From positions 22,319,637 through 22,383,636 of the forward strand of contig OZ038387.1 of assembly GCA_964036045.1 (NCBI GenBank): a DNA stretch of 64,000 nucleotides. Direction: 5' to 3'. The stretch comes from Eutreptiella sp. 'Long Island Sound 2002' (Eukaryota > Euglenozoa > Euglenophyceae > Eutreptiales > Eutreptiaceae). The notes under the pieces are model-generated. The model was given only the letters and a program-made list of their open reading frames with translations. It made no database searches and was not told the origin of the DNA. Of this stretch, positions 10,075-18,644 are shown piece by piece. Made by a program: the position numbers and the translations under genes. The stretch's first letter is position 1; each line of letters opens with the position of its first letter.

Positions 10075-13000
10075 AAGGACGGGGACTACCCCCAACACTG
10101 CAGCCCCTGTTTCCTGGTGGCTAAACCTGGGTCTACAGCCAAACGGCTGGTAGTGAACTACGGAGAGCTGAACAACAAAACGCTGAACCACTCAGGGTCC
10201 ATTCCTAATATGGAGTCTATGCTTGAGAAGATAGCCTCCTGTCGCTACAAGACCAAGATGGACAAGAGGAGCAGATTCTGGCAAGTGGACCTGACGCCCA
10301 ACGCTCAGGAGTTACTAGCCTTCATCACCCCTCAGGGGAGGGTGTTCAAGTGGAAGGTCATGCCATTTGGCGTGGCCAGCGCACGCGCTCTATTCCAAGA
10401 GCTGATGAACAAGATCTTGTCCATCCTACGAAGGAGACCTAAGGTGCAGGAACTTATATCCCGTGGGGCCCAGATGGAAGCACACATCGACGATGTATGC
10501 CTCGGTACCAATACCCAGGAGGACCACCTAATCCTCTTGGGTGAGTTCTTTGCAGTCTGCCAAGAGAGCCACACACGACTCAAGCTGGAGAAGTGTGAGT
10601 TCATGCAGGAGACCATGCAGTACCTGGGGTTTGGCGTTGGCTATGGGTGGTGGACCCCAGCGGCCTCTAAGGCCAAACCCCTGATGGAGGCTAAGGTACG
10701 ACACGAAGACCCCAAGAAAAGACTTCATGATGTACCCAGTTTCATTGGGGCGTGCAACTTCTATCGCCGCCATATCAAAAACGTCACCTACACCAGCGCC
10801 ATTCTGACGGACTTGATCAAGAAGAGTACTACTTGGCGCTGGGGCCCACAAGAGCAACAAGCGTTTGAAGAGCTCAAAGACAAGGTGGCCAACGCTAAGT
10901 GCTTGGGCCTGCCTAGGGCACAGAGGGAGAATATCTGGGTGACTGACGCCAGCAATGTGGGCGCCGGTGGAACGTTGTTCCAATGGCAAGCACTAGAGAA
11001 GGAGGAGTTCTACTCGGCCATTTCCCAATGGGGGACGGAAGGTCTCAACCGAGATGGAACTCTCAAGCCCAGCTACCCTGACGACAAGTGGGTCCTAGTA
11101 CCTCTGGGCCACTGGAACTGGAAATGGAACCAGGCCAGGGGGAACTACTCCACCTATGAGCAGGAATTGCTCGCGGGTATGCTAGTGCTATCCTCACAAG
11201 CACGACTGTTAGGGAGTAACGCTGTGGTCTGACTGTGCGTCCAAGAGCCGGTCCGCACTTTCCAGAAGGGCCCCCTACCTGAGAAGGCCAAGCTACGCCG
11301 CTGGTGGACCTACCTCAGTCAACTACGGCTGACGGTACACCATATCCAGGGAGTGAAGAACGAGTGTGCAGACTACATCAGCCGCAACAACTTCGACGCG
11401 CTGATTGGTACCCGATCTGAAGCGCTGGCTAAGGAGGCGTTCAGCCGTACGGACATCCACTTGGACCTCAACATGACTAAGATACGCCCCCTGGATGGAC
11501 TCCAACAATCGAAGTACCTGAAGGAGTTTGAGGATATCTACAAGCGGCTGAAGAAATGCCTTGAACCCCTCCTGGTCAACCAAGATCAGTGGAAGAGGGA
11601 CAAGAGCTACCTCTGGCACGAGGACCGCAGCGTGGTACCTAGTGACAGAGTCCCAGCGCTGCTGAAGTGGACCCATGAGTCCAGCGGTCATGTGGGTGCT
11701 GACGGTACCCTGAGGCTATTCAAGCAGTGGTTCCACACTACGTGGACTGACGACCAAATGCGGAAAACCCTCCAGCCTATCGTGGACAAGTGCCCGTGCA
11801 GGTCCTGCAAACCAGGGGATATCAGGGACATAGGTCTCTACTCGACCCTGCCCATCCCTGAACGTGCTAACAGTGTTCTATACGTGGACTACACGGAGAT
11901 GCCGAAGTTCGGGGGCTATGACTTCGCCCTCGTGGTAACCTGTGGGTTGACCAGGTTTACCAGGGTGTTCCCATGTACCAAGCACATTACCGGGGAGGAG
12001 ACTATCAAGATACTCCTGGAGGAGTGGTTTTGTGTCTATGGGGCGCCCGAGGAGATCAACTCCGATGAGGACGTACCAGTACGCTCAGATACTGGCTGGT
12101 ACAGGAGGGTCCTGAGATCCCTCAATGTCCAGGTGTCTACGGGGATCCCCTACTCGCACACGAGCAACCCCCTATGTGAGCGACAGATCCGTGTCCTCAA
12201 GGAGAATGTAAGGATATGGTGCAAAACTGAGCGCACCAGAGACTGGGTGAGACTACTCCCCGTCATATCCTTGATGATGAACTCCCAAGAGAGTTCAGCT
12301 ACTCGCTACTCGCCCCATGAGCTATTCCTAGGGCGCCCGGTGTGGTTCCTACATGCCCCCTATCCAGAGGACACCCATTCTTCTGTGGGTGCATCGGTCC
12401 AAGAGCAACAAGCGAATGTGGACAAGGCCAAGGCTATGCTCCAGAGAGTGAGGAAGCGTCAGTGGAACAAGGAGAACAAGCACCGAGTACCGGCCACCTA
12501 CCAAGAGGGGGACTGGGTGCTGGTGCACCACAGCCGACTACCCGCCTGGCCACGCTCTACCAGCGACAACCCATACTTCGGGCCCTACAAGATTCTATCT
12601 GTGGATGGACACTGTATCACCGTGCGGTGTTCTCCCCGTCTAGGGGGGACCCTGGTGTGCGCTGCTCAACATCTGAAGCGCTACTATGACCCTGAAGACC
12701 TCTTTAGGGAAGTGTGGGAGCTTAACGACGAGGAGATCGCCGTCCTAGACTTACAAGGGGCTGCCAGCCCTATGGAAGTTGAAGGGGAACTCCCCGACAT
12801 GAACGCCGAGGAGATGGCTAAGGAGGGCTTCTACCTGGTGAAGTCTATCCTACGACACCGCTACCGCCAGGGTTGGCGCTTCCTCACCCTCTGGGAAGGG
12901 TTTGGAGTCGAAGAGGCCACCTGGGAGCCCTTCTCTGCGTTTGTTCTACCTGGGGGACGCCTAAACACAGTTCTGGTTGACTACTTGTCCCAGAACAAGG

Positions 13001-13089
13001 CTTTGCGCCAGCACAGAAATTGGGCGCTTAGGGGAGGGGAGACCCGGGGCGTACCCCGTGGCATCAATAAGACAACCCTCCAGGTTTAG
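10072..13089 (+). pseudogene. Gypsy pol remnant: RT, RNase H, integrase, chromodomain
   Basis: One frame runs from the CCTA junction to TAG 13087-13089, broken only by TGA 11230-11232, where element 2 has TGG. RT motifs include FWQVDL, FKWKVMPFG and a catalytic box reading HIDD where YxDD is usual. RNase H shows TDASNVG, YEQELLA and CADYISR. Integrase shows an HH-CC zinc region (about 11660-11810) and a core with Asp in VDYTEM, Asp in NSDED and Glu in PLCERQ. A chromodomain (about 12825-12940) with VKSILRHR and TWEP follows and would guide integration to marked chromatin. The last codons are foreign because of an inversion (12999-13257). It is 5'-truncated and inactive. Confidence 0.92.
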
Positions 13090-13257
13090 CAAGCGTGCAG
13101 ACTTGGGTATAATTAGGACACCACTTCTGCGGCTTGCTCTCAGGACCTTAGGAATAGCACACTCACACATACGCTTGAGCAGGTAAGGGTAAGGTTCAGT
13201 CCCTAGCTTTAGTCTTGGAGGCAAGCGTCTCAGCGAGCCTCAGCACCTCACCGGGGG
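12999..13257 (-). other. Inverted segment at the end of gypsy pol 1
   Basis: Read on the minus strand this segment matches element 2 from about 46129 to 46352: the last pol codons, the stop and the start of the 3' UTR. Sequence outside it is collinear with element 2. The inversion replaces the C-terminal tail after DYLSQN with about 30 unrelated residues. Confidence 0.85.
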
Positions 13258-13310
13258 AATACCCAGCGTACTAATCCAGGTATTGTTTTCCCTACCTACC
13301 TGTCTACTAC

Positions 13311-13319
13311 AGGGAGGGG
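13311..13319 (+). promoter_or_regulatory. Polypurine tract of gypsy element 1
   Basis: AGGGAGGGG immediately precedes TGGCCAAG, the proposed LTR start. Element 2 has AGGGGAGGGG at the equivalent place. It would prime plus-strand DNA synthesis. Confidence 0.75.
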
Positions 13320-13642
13320 TGGCCAAGAGCTATGAAGGCATGAAAACGCCATTTTGCTAAGTGGCCAAAACGCTGACCTAACCACTGCCACAGCCCACCA
13401 ACCCTGCTAAAATTGCAGGAAACAGGTGAGACAGTAACACACCCACTACAGGTCCTACACACCCTACAGTGGCACCATCCTGCTGGGCGAGCGCTACTGC
13501 AACTGGCTCAAGCCCCCACTCAGGATTACCACTCCTACACTCACGCTCTACTGGGGGGTGTTGAAGATAAAGTTGTGGGTCCTAATGACCCTCCTGTGAA
13601 GAAGACAAGAGAACACAGCGCTGCTAAGCAACTGTGGCCTAA

Positions 13643-13668
13643 CAGGGACGTCACAACACGTTCCCCTG
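13643..13668 (+). other. Covarying hairpin in LTR a
   Basis: CAGGGACGT and ACGTTCCCCTG can pair around a CACAAC loop. The inner pairs are CGT/ACG here, CGC/GCG in LTR c (46698-46724) and CGC/GTG in LTR d (49338-49363), so pairing is kept while the sequence changes. Confidence 0.55.
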
Positions 13669-13867
13669 CTAGGGCTTGGAGGGGAGAGGCGCACAGGTGG
13701 CGTGCACAGCGTGGATATCGATGGAGTCGAACTGCCCTCGCCACTCCTGGCTGAGGCACAGTTAATTGACTGTGGGATCAGCGCCCTTGTTTAGCAGGGA
13801 AAGAAAAAAACGAACGCTGCTGCACCAATCACCCTACCTGCCCACCTGTAAAGCAAAGGCCAATGAA

Positions 13868-13955
13868 GGGATGTTTGCGGCTGAGGAACCAAGCCACACT
13901 CCACGTATTATACGCTTCTCAGTGTGACCTATAATACGCTGTCCTCAAACACCCC
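13868..13955 (+). ncRNA. Pseudoknot-like structured RNA in LTR a
   Basis: Three helices are visible. P1 joins 13868-13880 with 13943-13955 (11 of 13 pairs). P2 joins CACACT 13895-13900 with AGTGTG 13921-13926. P3 joins CGTATTATA 13904-13912 with TATAATACG 13930-13938. The P3 5' arm lies between the P2 arms and its 3' arm lies outside, so P2 and P3 form an H-type pseudoknot enclosed by P1. The same layout is kept in LTR c (46926-47014) and LTR d (49577-49662), where P1 and P2 have different but still complementary sequences. The function is unknown; it could be a leader, packaging or self-processing RNA, or a DNA-level inverted repeat. Confidence 0.6.
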
Positions 13956-13975
13956 TGTCAAGCAAGCAAGCATTA

Positions 13976-14059
13976 AGAGACTCCTCAACTTCTCTTAAAG
14001 AACGTACCGAGGAGCCCCTGGGTAACCTAAACAAGGTTTACCGCGCGAATTTCGCGTGG
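13976..14059 (+). ncRNA. Three consecutive hairpins in LTR a
   Basis: The first pairs CTCCTC (13981) with GAGGAG (14009) around an inner TTCT/AGAA stem. The second is GGTAACCT/AGGTTTACC at 14021-14042. The third is CCGCGCG/CGCGTGG at 14041-14059, so it shares two bases with the second. LTR d has CTCCAC/GTGGAG in the first hairpin, a compensated change. LTR c keeps the set with one mismatch. Confidence 0.5.
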
Positions 14060-15305
14060 CCTACCCTTTAATGCGTGTGTGAATGCACGAGCATACACGA
14101 GTGGACGCTCTGCCTTTGGCAAACTTCCTAATCTTACACACCATCACGAACTCGACCAGGGGGTGGCCCCACCCGGGCTTACCTACCTTACCTACCGCTG
14201 GAGAGTGAAGCAAGGTGAGGAGAAAAGCGTGACACAAGCGAAAAACGTCGCTATGCACTTGTGTGTATGTCTAACCACCCTGATCTTACCTCTAATCATC
14301 TGCAATCTTTCTAATCTATCCCTCTATCGTGTTCTATCGTGCTACCAGGCTTGGAAATGACGACACATGGCGAGCACTGTGCGTCGGGCAAACAGAACAA
14401 GCACACCTGCAGTTTATACCTGATTCATTGAAGTCATATTCTTATTTTTCGAATTCTTGATTTTTGGCTGATTCTGGCAATGTGGATGGAATCTTTAAGC
14501 ACATCTATTTATGTGTGTCTCATCATTTTCCTGTCTACGTGAGACATACGTTTATAATCTCATTATTTCTTTATTTTCCGGCGCTTTGCTAGGAGCCGCT
14601 CCTGCGTGCCGCCTTTTTCTGCGTAAGAATTTCTTGATTTAAAAAATCAAGAGATGACTACAAATTTTATAAAAATGTGCACCTGATGCACAATTGGATT
14701 CTGTCCTGGTGTGGGCCTTCAGAAAATTTCTAGGCCCTCATTTTACGGATTTAGGTGTTGTCGCTTCGCGCTTGCGTGGATTCGTCCCTCATTCTCCCAT
14801 TCCTCTGTTGTACAGACCTCCTCGCAAAGCCTCGCTGAGTAGACCGCTGTTCTGGCCGAAAAGCAGCAGCAGGAGACTGAACCAGAATCAAGACCCCTCC
14901 AAGAGGCAATTCTAATTAAATCAGCGCACCCTTGCCCCAGTACCAGGACAGGTGTCTCCATCAGCTTCCTTGAGACTTGGGTCGAGCGTCCTATGAGAGT
15001 CTGGCGTTCAGTTGTGTTACGCTGCAGCTTGGAGGGAGGGATGCACATGCATATGGTCTTGGCATGCCCTACTCTAACCCCTCCAAGCCACAGGAACCCC
15101 GGCAGCGCCAAGAGCGCGGAGTTTTCTGTTTGAGATTGTCATCAACAATGCAGCAGGAGTCGCTGGCCATGGTAAAGCGCTCTTTTTCAGTGTTAGGGAA
15201 GCTATGGGTATTTTAAAGTAGGTGTGGAAACCAAGGAAAGGCGGAGAAAAATTCCCTTTTTCCTGAAAATGCAACAGTGGTGGCCACCACAGCACAATGG
15301 GGGGA

Positions 15306-15940
15306 GTAAGAAAAAGTGCTTTTCCAATGCTTTAGGGTATACTTTAGGTGTATTAGAGGTGCTCTAAGCACTCAGGCATTTTTATCTTAGTATTGGCCCA
15401 GCCAAAAGGGGGTGATAACACATTTTCACCTATGGAACCAAACACTAAATCAGGATGTGGTGTGGACCCCTTTATCCCCAAGCTATAGGCACTAAAACAT
15501 CTTTTCCTGGGTTGCTGAGACACTGACATACTGAAGGCAGAGCCTATGCATTTATCTATGTTTTCTCATGAATTCTTAGCTATCGTAGTGGTATGCACCC
15601 TAGAGGGCTGGGGCACCTCTTTTTGAGAGGTCCTGGGTTCAATACCCAGTCAGCCTAGCCAAGTAGGAATATCCCATGTGACATGGCAGTGACCTCATCG
15701 CCACAAGCAATGCCACCTCAGCACCTATGGGACCCAAAAACAAAGAGTGCACATCTCAAGATGGCACTGTGGATGATAGTGAGCCCTTGGGGCAGTTCTC
15801 CAATCAGGTTTTCTCAAACACGTAAAATATTTCATCCTGAGTTGCAATGTATGCTAATTGCTGTGGTCTATTGTTCATAGTTGTTTTTATCTAACTCTTT
15901 GTGACTGCAGCCCTTCATGCTTTGATCCTGACCTTCTTCA
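15306..15940 (+). repeat. 635-bp LTR unit, first of a tandem pair
   Basis: It starts GTAAGAAAAAGTG and is followed directly by a second, diverged unit starting with the same motif at 15941. LTR b has the same pair (34527, 35161); LTR c has one unit (48365). Each contains a tRNA-like segment, so the unit may be a SINE absorbed by the LTR. Confidence 0.75.
15577..15659 (+). other. tRNA-Lys(UUU)-like segment
   Basis: It has an A-box-like stretch (GTAGTGG), a 5-bp anticodon stem ACCTC/GAGGT around TTTTTGA (anticodon position TTT) and a perfect T stem CTGGG/CCCAG around TTCAATA (B box). The variable region is one base, so it is a tRNA-derived relic and not a functional tRNA gene. Confidence 0.6.
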
Positions 15941-16580
15941 GTAAGAAAAAGTGTGTTTCCAGTGCTTTGACGCATACTCTAGGTGTATTAGAGATGCACT
16001 GAGCCCAAAGGCATTTCTATCTTAGTATTGGCCCAACCAAAAGTGGTGATAACACATTTTGACCTATGGAACCAAACACCCAATCAGGATATGGAGTGGA
16101 CCCCTTAATCCCCTATCATTGTGAGGCAATTCATCTTTTCCTGAGTTGACTGAGAACTGACATATCCAGGGCAGAGCCTATGAATTTATCTATGTTTTCT
16201 CATGAATTCTTAGCTGTCCTAGTGGTATGCACCCTAGGGGGCTGGGCACCTCTTTTTGAGAGGTCCTGGGTTCAATTCCCGGTCAGCCTAGCTAAGTAGG
16301 AAGATCCCATGTGTCATGGCAGTGACCTCATCGCCACATGCCCTGCCACCTCGGCACATATGGGACCCAAAACAAAGAGTGCACATCTTCTGAGATGGCA
16401 CTATGGAGATTGAGTGACCATGGGGCAGTTTTCCAACTCTTATTCCAAAACATTTCAGCTATCTTTGTGAATATGCAATCAGATGTGCCTTGAGTTGCAG
16501 TTTCTGTGAATATCCTTTCATCTTTCACTGTTTACACTGCAGCCCTTCATGCTTTGATCCTGATCCTCTTCTACTTGCTT
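15941..16580 (+). repeat. 635-bp LTR unit, second of a tandem pair
   Basis: It is diverged from the first unit but collinear with it, and closer to the single unit in LTR c (48365-48990). Both units share the motif CTGCAGCCCTTCATGC near their 3' ends. Confidence 0.75.
16211..16292 (+). other. tRNA-Lys(UUU)-like segment
   Basis: The A box TGTCCTAGTGG is one base from the Pol III consensus, and the B box GGTTCAATTCC fits well. The anticodon stem-loop is the same as at 15577, and the T stem has one G-T pair (CTGGG/CCCGG). These are internal Pol III promoter elements in form. Confidence 0.6.
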
Positions 16581-16725
16581 ATCTCTGGCTTGGGCTATCC
16601 CTGATTGATTGTATTTCAGCAACTAAAACATTTTCATCTCCAAAAACAAGCAGCAGGAAACCCTACACCAGCAGCAAGCAGCAGGAGAGGCACAAACACA
16701 GTGTTGAAATCACTATAAACATTTC

Positions 16726-16732
16726 TGGTAGC
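16726..16732 (+). promoter_or_regulatory. Cut primer-binding site after LTR a
   Basis: TGGTAGC follows LTR a after TTTC, exactly as in element 2 (35945). It is then cut by the 5' junction of non-LTR copy B. This shows LTR a once preceded a gypsy internal region. Confidence 0.65.
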
Positions 16733-18124
16733 GACCACCGGAGCCGCAGGCCCCCCCCAGCCCCCGCCCCGTCACCTATGACACCATCAGCGTCACCAAC
16801 CCCGTCGCCGCCCGGCGCATCACCCCAAACACCCACGTCAACAACACAAACCCGTTTCGACGCCCACAGCACCCCCCCCGTAGGCGTCACCAGCATCTCC
16901 TCCACCCATTGTCTCGCCCACAGTGCCCCAGCCCAACCCACTGCGCCTTGGGCGCACACATACCCGACACCCACACAAACCAACCATGCCCACCACCCCA
17001 TCAGCCCACACCCTGAACACACCCAGGCGCACGCCCACGCCCGGCCACGCCACCAAAGGCAGTACCCAGGAGCCGCGACCACCCACGCAAGCGCCACGCC
17101 ACAACTGCCGCCAACCACCCGCCGTCAGCGCTCCCCGGACCGGCGCCCTGGGAACCGGAAGCCTGGGGGCCGGCGCCCACACAGGGAACCCAGAGCGCAA
17201 CAGCCACCCTACCCCCGTCCCCCACGACACCCACGCCCACACTGGCGCCGGCACCGGCACACACCAACTACCAGGCACAGCACCCCAGCCATCCCCCCCC
17301 CCCCCAAAAAAAAAAAAAAAAACAGAGCCAAACAAGCCAGCGAAAAGAGAGGAGCAAGGGAAAGGCAGAGGAAGAGACCGCGGGGAGAGCAGAAGGCAAA
17401 GACGCAAGCCCACACAGGCGCGCCCCCCCCCCCCCCCCCAGCCATCCCGACCCCGCATATCCCGCACCCTCCCCGGAACCGCCAAGCCCAAGACCACCCC
17501 CCAGGCACCACCACAACAGACCACCATGAGGAGCCGCCGAGGACGACACACGACACACCGCCGCCAACCACACGGACGACACCGACACAAGCCCCACCCC
17601 CACAACCCGCCGCACCCACCGCTGCGGCGCCCCAACACACAATGGTGCCCCCATGGATGCGGTACACCCCAAAAACCCCCTTCAGCCAGCCGACCAGAGA
17701 CCACCACGGGACGCACCAAGGGGACACCGCGGAAGACCCAGCCACAGTGAGGCCCCGACACCCGCTACCCGCCGGCAGCCTACCACGGGCCCACTCCACA
17801 CCCGAGCAAATAGCCCCCCCCCCCACCGTGGAAACGATACACCCCAGCCACACACCGCCACTCACCGCCCGCGGGCACCTCACCGGGGCCACAGCACGCC
17901 CAAGAGGCCGCGACCCACCGACCCGCGGACCCCGCAAACGCAATAGCCCGCGCGTGGCCCATACACGGCGCTCCCCGCACCACTGCGCCCACTCAACGGT
18001 GGGCCGACACCCCCGAGCACCACACGACCACACCCCCCTGGTTGCGACACTCCAGTCCCGCACACCCCGCCCCAGGGGACCCCAGGCCCCACGCCACACC
18101 GACCCCGCACGGCCCACGTACTGA
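16733..18124 (+). CDS. Pro-rich open region at the 5' end of copy B
   Basis: A frame is open through 18124, and another from 16923 to 17750, so the composition (C-rich, few T) leaves the coding frame undecided. The first frame is Pro/Thr/His-rich and includes a Lys-rich patch near 17300-17400. The other contains CPHGC. This is where a LINE ORF1 (nucleic-acid-binding protein) would be expected, but no RRM, CCHC knuckle or coiled coil is recognised. The frame is not closed at the left: it runs back into the gypsy LTR, so there is no credible start. Confidence 0.35.
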   Translation, partial: DHRSRRPPPAPAPSPMTPSASPTPSPPGASPQTPTSTTQTRFDAHSTPPVGVTSISSTHCLAHSAPAQPTAPWAHTYPTPTQTNHAHHPISPHPEHTQAHAHARPRHQRQYPGAATTHASATPQLPPTTRRQRSPDRRPGNRKPGGRRPHREPRAQQPPYPRPPRHPRPHWRRHRHTPTTRHSTPAIPPPPKKKKKNRAKQASEKRGARERQRKRPRGEQKAKTQAHTGAPPPPPPAIPTPHIPHPPRNRQAQDHPPGTTTTDHHEEPPRTTHDTPPPTTRTTPTQAPPPQPAAPTAAAPQHTMVPPWMRYTPKTPFSQPTRDHHGTHQGDTAEDPATVRPRHPLPAGSLPRAHSTPEQIAPPPTVETIHPSHTPPLTARGHLTGATARPRGRDPPTRGPRKRNSPRVAHTRRSPHHCAHSTVGRHPRAPHDHTPLVATLQSRTPRPRGPQAPRHTDPARPTY

Positions 18125-18644
18125 AACACGCCAGGAGGGCGATCAAGAGACCGCGCGGGGCTGCCCCACACCGCCAGAGGACAAACCACGGGCGACAACC
18201 CACGCCACCAGACCTGGACACGGTGCCCCCCCCCCCCCCCCCCACCGGGAAGGCCACCACACAACACAACACCACCATACCACACCGCACCCCCCTCCCC
18301 CACCCGGGGACACGGGACACCACAGCCCACCAACACAGGAACGGAGCCGCGCCACGCCGACTCCGCACCCCACCCCACCGGCACCACCCCTGGAAACCCC
18401 GCACACCTCACGCCAGCTCAACGCCCACCACCGGCCACAACCCGGACCGCACACAGGGGCAACACCACCGGCCAGGACAGCCACCAGCGAGCAGCCACAC
18501 ACCACAACCACGCCAGACGGCGCGCTTCCCCGGACACCGGCGCACGACCTCGCACCGGCCGCCGCACGTGCCCCGAACACCAGCATCACACGCCCACCAT
18601 GCCATGAAGCAGCACCCCAACACGTGAACACACACGATGACCCC

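Larger units (their letters stand above)
13320..16721 (+). repeat. Gypsy LTR a (3.4 kb)
   Basis: It starts TGGCCAAG after the polypurine tract and ends TATAAACA, giving TG...CA ends. Matching sequence lies at 46396-49144 (LTR c) and, for its last 2.15 kb, at 33797-35940 (LTR b). It contains several inverted repeats that covary between copies and a tandem pair of about 635-bp units with a tRNA-like segment. The 11 bases after it match the start of the internal region of element 2, so it sits where a 5' LTR would. The length is exceptional and the 635-bp units may be later insertions. Confidence 0.7.
10072..16732 (+). mobile_element. Ty3/gypsy chromodomain retroelement 1, 5'-truncated
   Basis: Only the last two thirds of pol, a polypurine tract and a long LTR remain. 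Homology to element 2 starts abruptly at 10072 (43205 in element 2), so gag, protease and the RT N-terminus are missing. The right limit is 11 bp past the LTR end, where the first seven bases of the primer site are followed by non-LTR copy B. Confidence 0.88.

Noticed and set aside
11230-11232. TGA reassigned to Trp in this organism
   Set aside because: The site is TGG in element 2, but TGG is used for Trp throughout, other TGAs fall at Arg codons or ORF ends, and TAA/TAG nonsense codons also occur in copy B. Simple decay is enough.
13868-14059. Hammerhead ribozyme in the LTR, as in retrozymes
   Set aside because: No CTGATGA core with a paired GAAA was found near the helices.
15577-16292. 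Functional tRNA-Lys genes
   Set aside because: The variable region is one base and the acceptor stem is poor. All copies lie in LTR units.
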